Origin: Elusimicrobiota bacterium
GTDB taxonomy: Bacteria; Elusimicrobiota; Elusimicrobia; FEN-1173; JAKLIF01
Direction: 5' to 3'
Assembly: GCA_022709755.1 (NCBI GenBank)
Contig: JAKLIF010000004.1
Location: 124,001 to 188,000, forward strand
DNA: 64,000 bases
Below are positions 63,329 through 64,000 of the stretch, piece after piece. Positions within the stretch are counted from its first letter, which is position 1. The number at the start of each line of letters is the position of its first letter. Both the position numbers and the translations under genes were made by a program. The notes below the pieces were generated by a model that was not told where the DNA came from, did not search any database, and saw only the letters and a program-made list of their open reading frames with translations.

Positions 63329-64000
63329 ATGCATCCCTGGCTTCAAAAAAGAGGCGTCCAGAACGCGTTGTTGATCCTCGGCACGGCCGCCATCGCCTAC
63401 GCGATGGTCTATGTGGACGTGATGGCGCGCGCCCGCGAAGCGTTCCGGCAGGGAGAACGATACACCCGCTGGCACGAGAACATCGACGATAAGAAACGGT
63501 TTTATGAAGAAAAGTTCCTCCGGGAAAAAGGGAAACTGGAGAAGAAGAAGGAACAGAACAAGATCTCCCAGGAGGACTACGAACAGGACCTGGAGATCCT
63601 CCAGTTCGACCGCGAGCAGGCCCTGAACGACTCGTCCATCAAATACGCCTACCAATGGTACAAAGACACATATGAACTCTTCAGTCCCCCGGAATCCCGA
63701 TGGGTCCGAGAGGCCCGGTTTTTGGCCCCGGCGGCCAAGGAACGCTGGCGCGACGAACTGCGTTCCAAGAACATCCCCTTCGAAGAATACATGCTCGACC
63801 TGGAGGCGGGAGAGACCGCCGACACGCTGATGGTGACCTCCACCCAGAGCCGACGGAAAGCCAGCCGATGGACGGAGATCCTCCGGTCCACGGGGATCCC
63901 CTGCAACCTCTATGACGCCGAAGCCAACGGGCGGTTGGCCCAGGAAGGGTTGAAGCTGATCGTCCCCCGAGACCAGTTCTGGCGCGCCCACGAAGTCCTT
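63329..64000 (+). CDS. Coiled-coil membrane protein (partial, cut by window end)
   Basis: At least 224 residues; the frame stays open to the window edge. Short basic N-terminus, one membrane helix (about 12-30), then a long charged coiled coil (about 35-100, with KRFYEEKFLREKGKLEKKKE-type heptads), a Trp-rich middle and a C-terminal part with globular-like sequence (DAEANGRLAQEGLKLIVPRD). No family recognised. Its ATG lies one base after the receiver stop. It might form a sensor or effector with the receiver. Confidence 0.75.
   Translation, partial: MHPWLQKRGVQNALLILGTAAIAYAMVYVDVMARAREAFRQGERYTRWHENIDDKKRFYEEKFLREKGKLEKKKEQNKISQEDYEQDLEILQFDREQALNDSSIKYAYQWYKDTYELFSPPESRWVREARFLAPAAKERWRDELRSKNIPFEEYMLDLEAGETADTLMVTSTQSRRKASRWTEILRSTGIPCNLYDAEANGRLAQEGLKLIVPRDQFWRAHEVL

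Overview
The window reads as chromosomal DNA of a GC-rich (roughly 60 percent by eye) diderm bacterium. Outer-membrane biology is explicit: Tol-Pal lipoproteins, a TonB-dependent receptor, a TolC-family channel and a PorV-like barrel. Lysine is made by the LL-diaminopimelate aminotransferase (DapL) route. A 1728-residue secreted mosaic protein, dispersed GTCATTGCGAG-type repeats and many ATGA-coupled short operons resemble uncultured Omnitrophota or Elusimicrobiota genomes. That assignment is an inference: there is no rRNA gene and only one tRNA here.

Layout. 0-3 kb (minus): pal, cpoB/ybgF and the start of tolB, in unusual order, then a three-gene redox operon (DUF2892, two-domain glutaredoxin, DUF6132). 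3-16 kb (minus): TonB receptor, uvrA, nadB, a HAMP membrane protein, panB-hydrolase-panC, folK, a CxxC coiled-coil protein, slipin and NfeD. 16.4-20.1 kb (plus): two overlapping, paralogous B12-binding radical SAM genes, the only plus-strand island in the first 48 kb. 20-36.7 kb (minus): dapL/dapB/dapA/dapF/lysA, a TPR protein, patatin, TolC, argH, argG, a WD40 protein, argD, argB, a Cas4-like nuclease, rsmD and yjbQ. 36.8-42 kb: the secreted mosaic protein (TraB/ChaN-like, inositol-monophosphatase, Fic-like and M50-like parts). 42-42.7 kb: dispersed repeats, tRNA-Ala(GGC), and a tandem array in which every unit begins with the first seven bases of that tRNA. 42.7-48.1 kb (minus): a tight five-gene envelope/signalling operon.

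From 48.3 kb the genes run mainly rightward. A glycine-cleavage and lipoate operon (lpd, lipA, gcvT, gcvH, an SGNH hydrolase, gcvPA, gcvPB, lipoate ligase-like) is followed, past one convergent HAD gene, by a nitrogen-related operon: cobalamin-binding-like protein, glutamate dehydrogenase, ureidopropionase-like nitrilase, NCS1 transporter, response regulator, and a coiled-coil membrane protein cut by the window end.

How the genes work together. dapA, dapB, dapL, dapF and lysA cover aspartate semialdehyde to lysine. argB, argD, argG and argH cover part of arginine synthesis. The gcv operon carries all four glycine-cleavage activities plus lipoyl synthesis and attachment. The best candidates for undescribed biology are the operon at 42.7-48.1 kb, whose kinase-like protein lacks the phosphoacceptor His and whose receiver has Glu in place of Asp, the tandem B12 radical SAM pair, the mosaic secreted protein, and the tRNA-linked repeat array. 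Three genes near 48.3-49.0 kb have promoters placed so that transcription should begin at the start codon.
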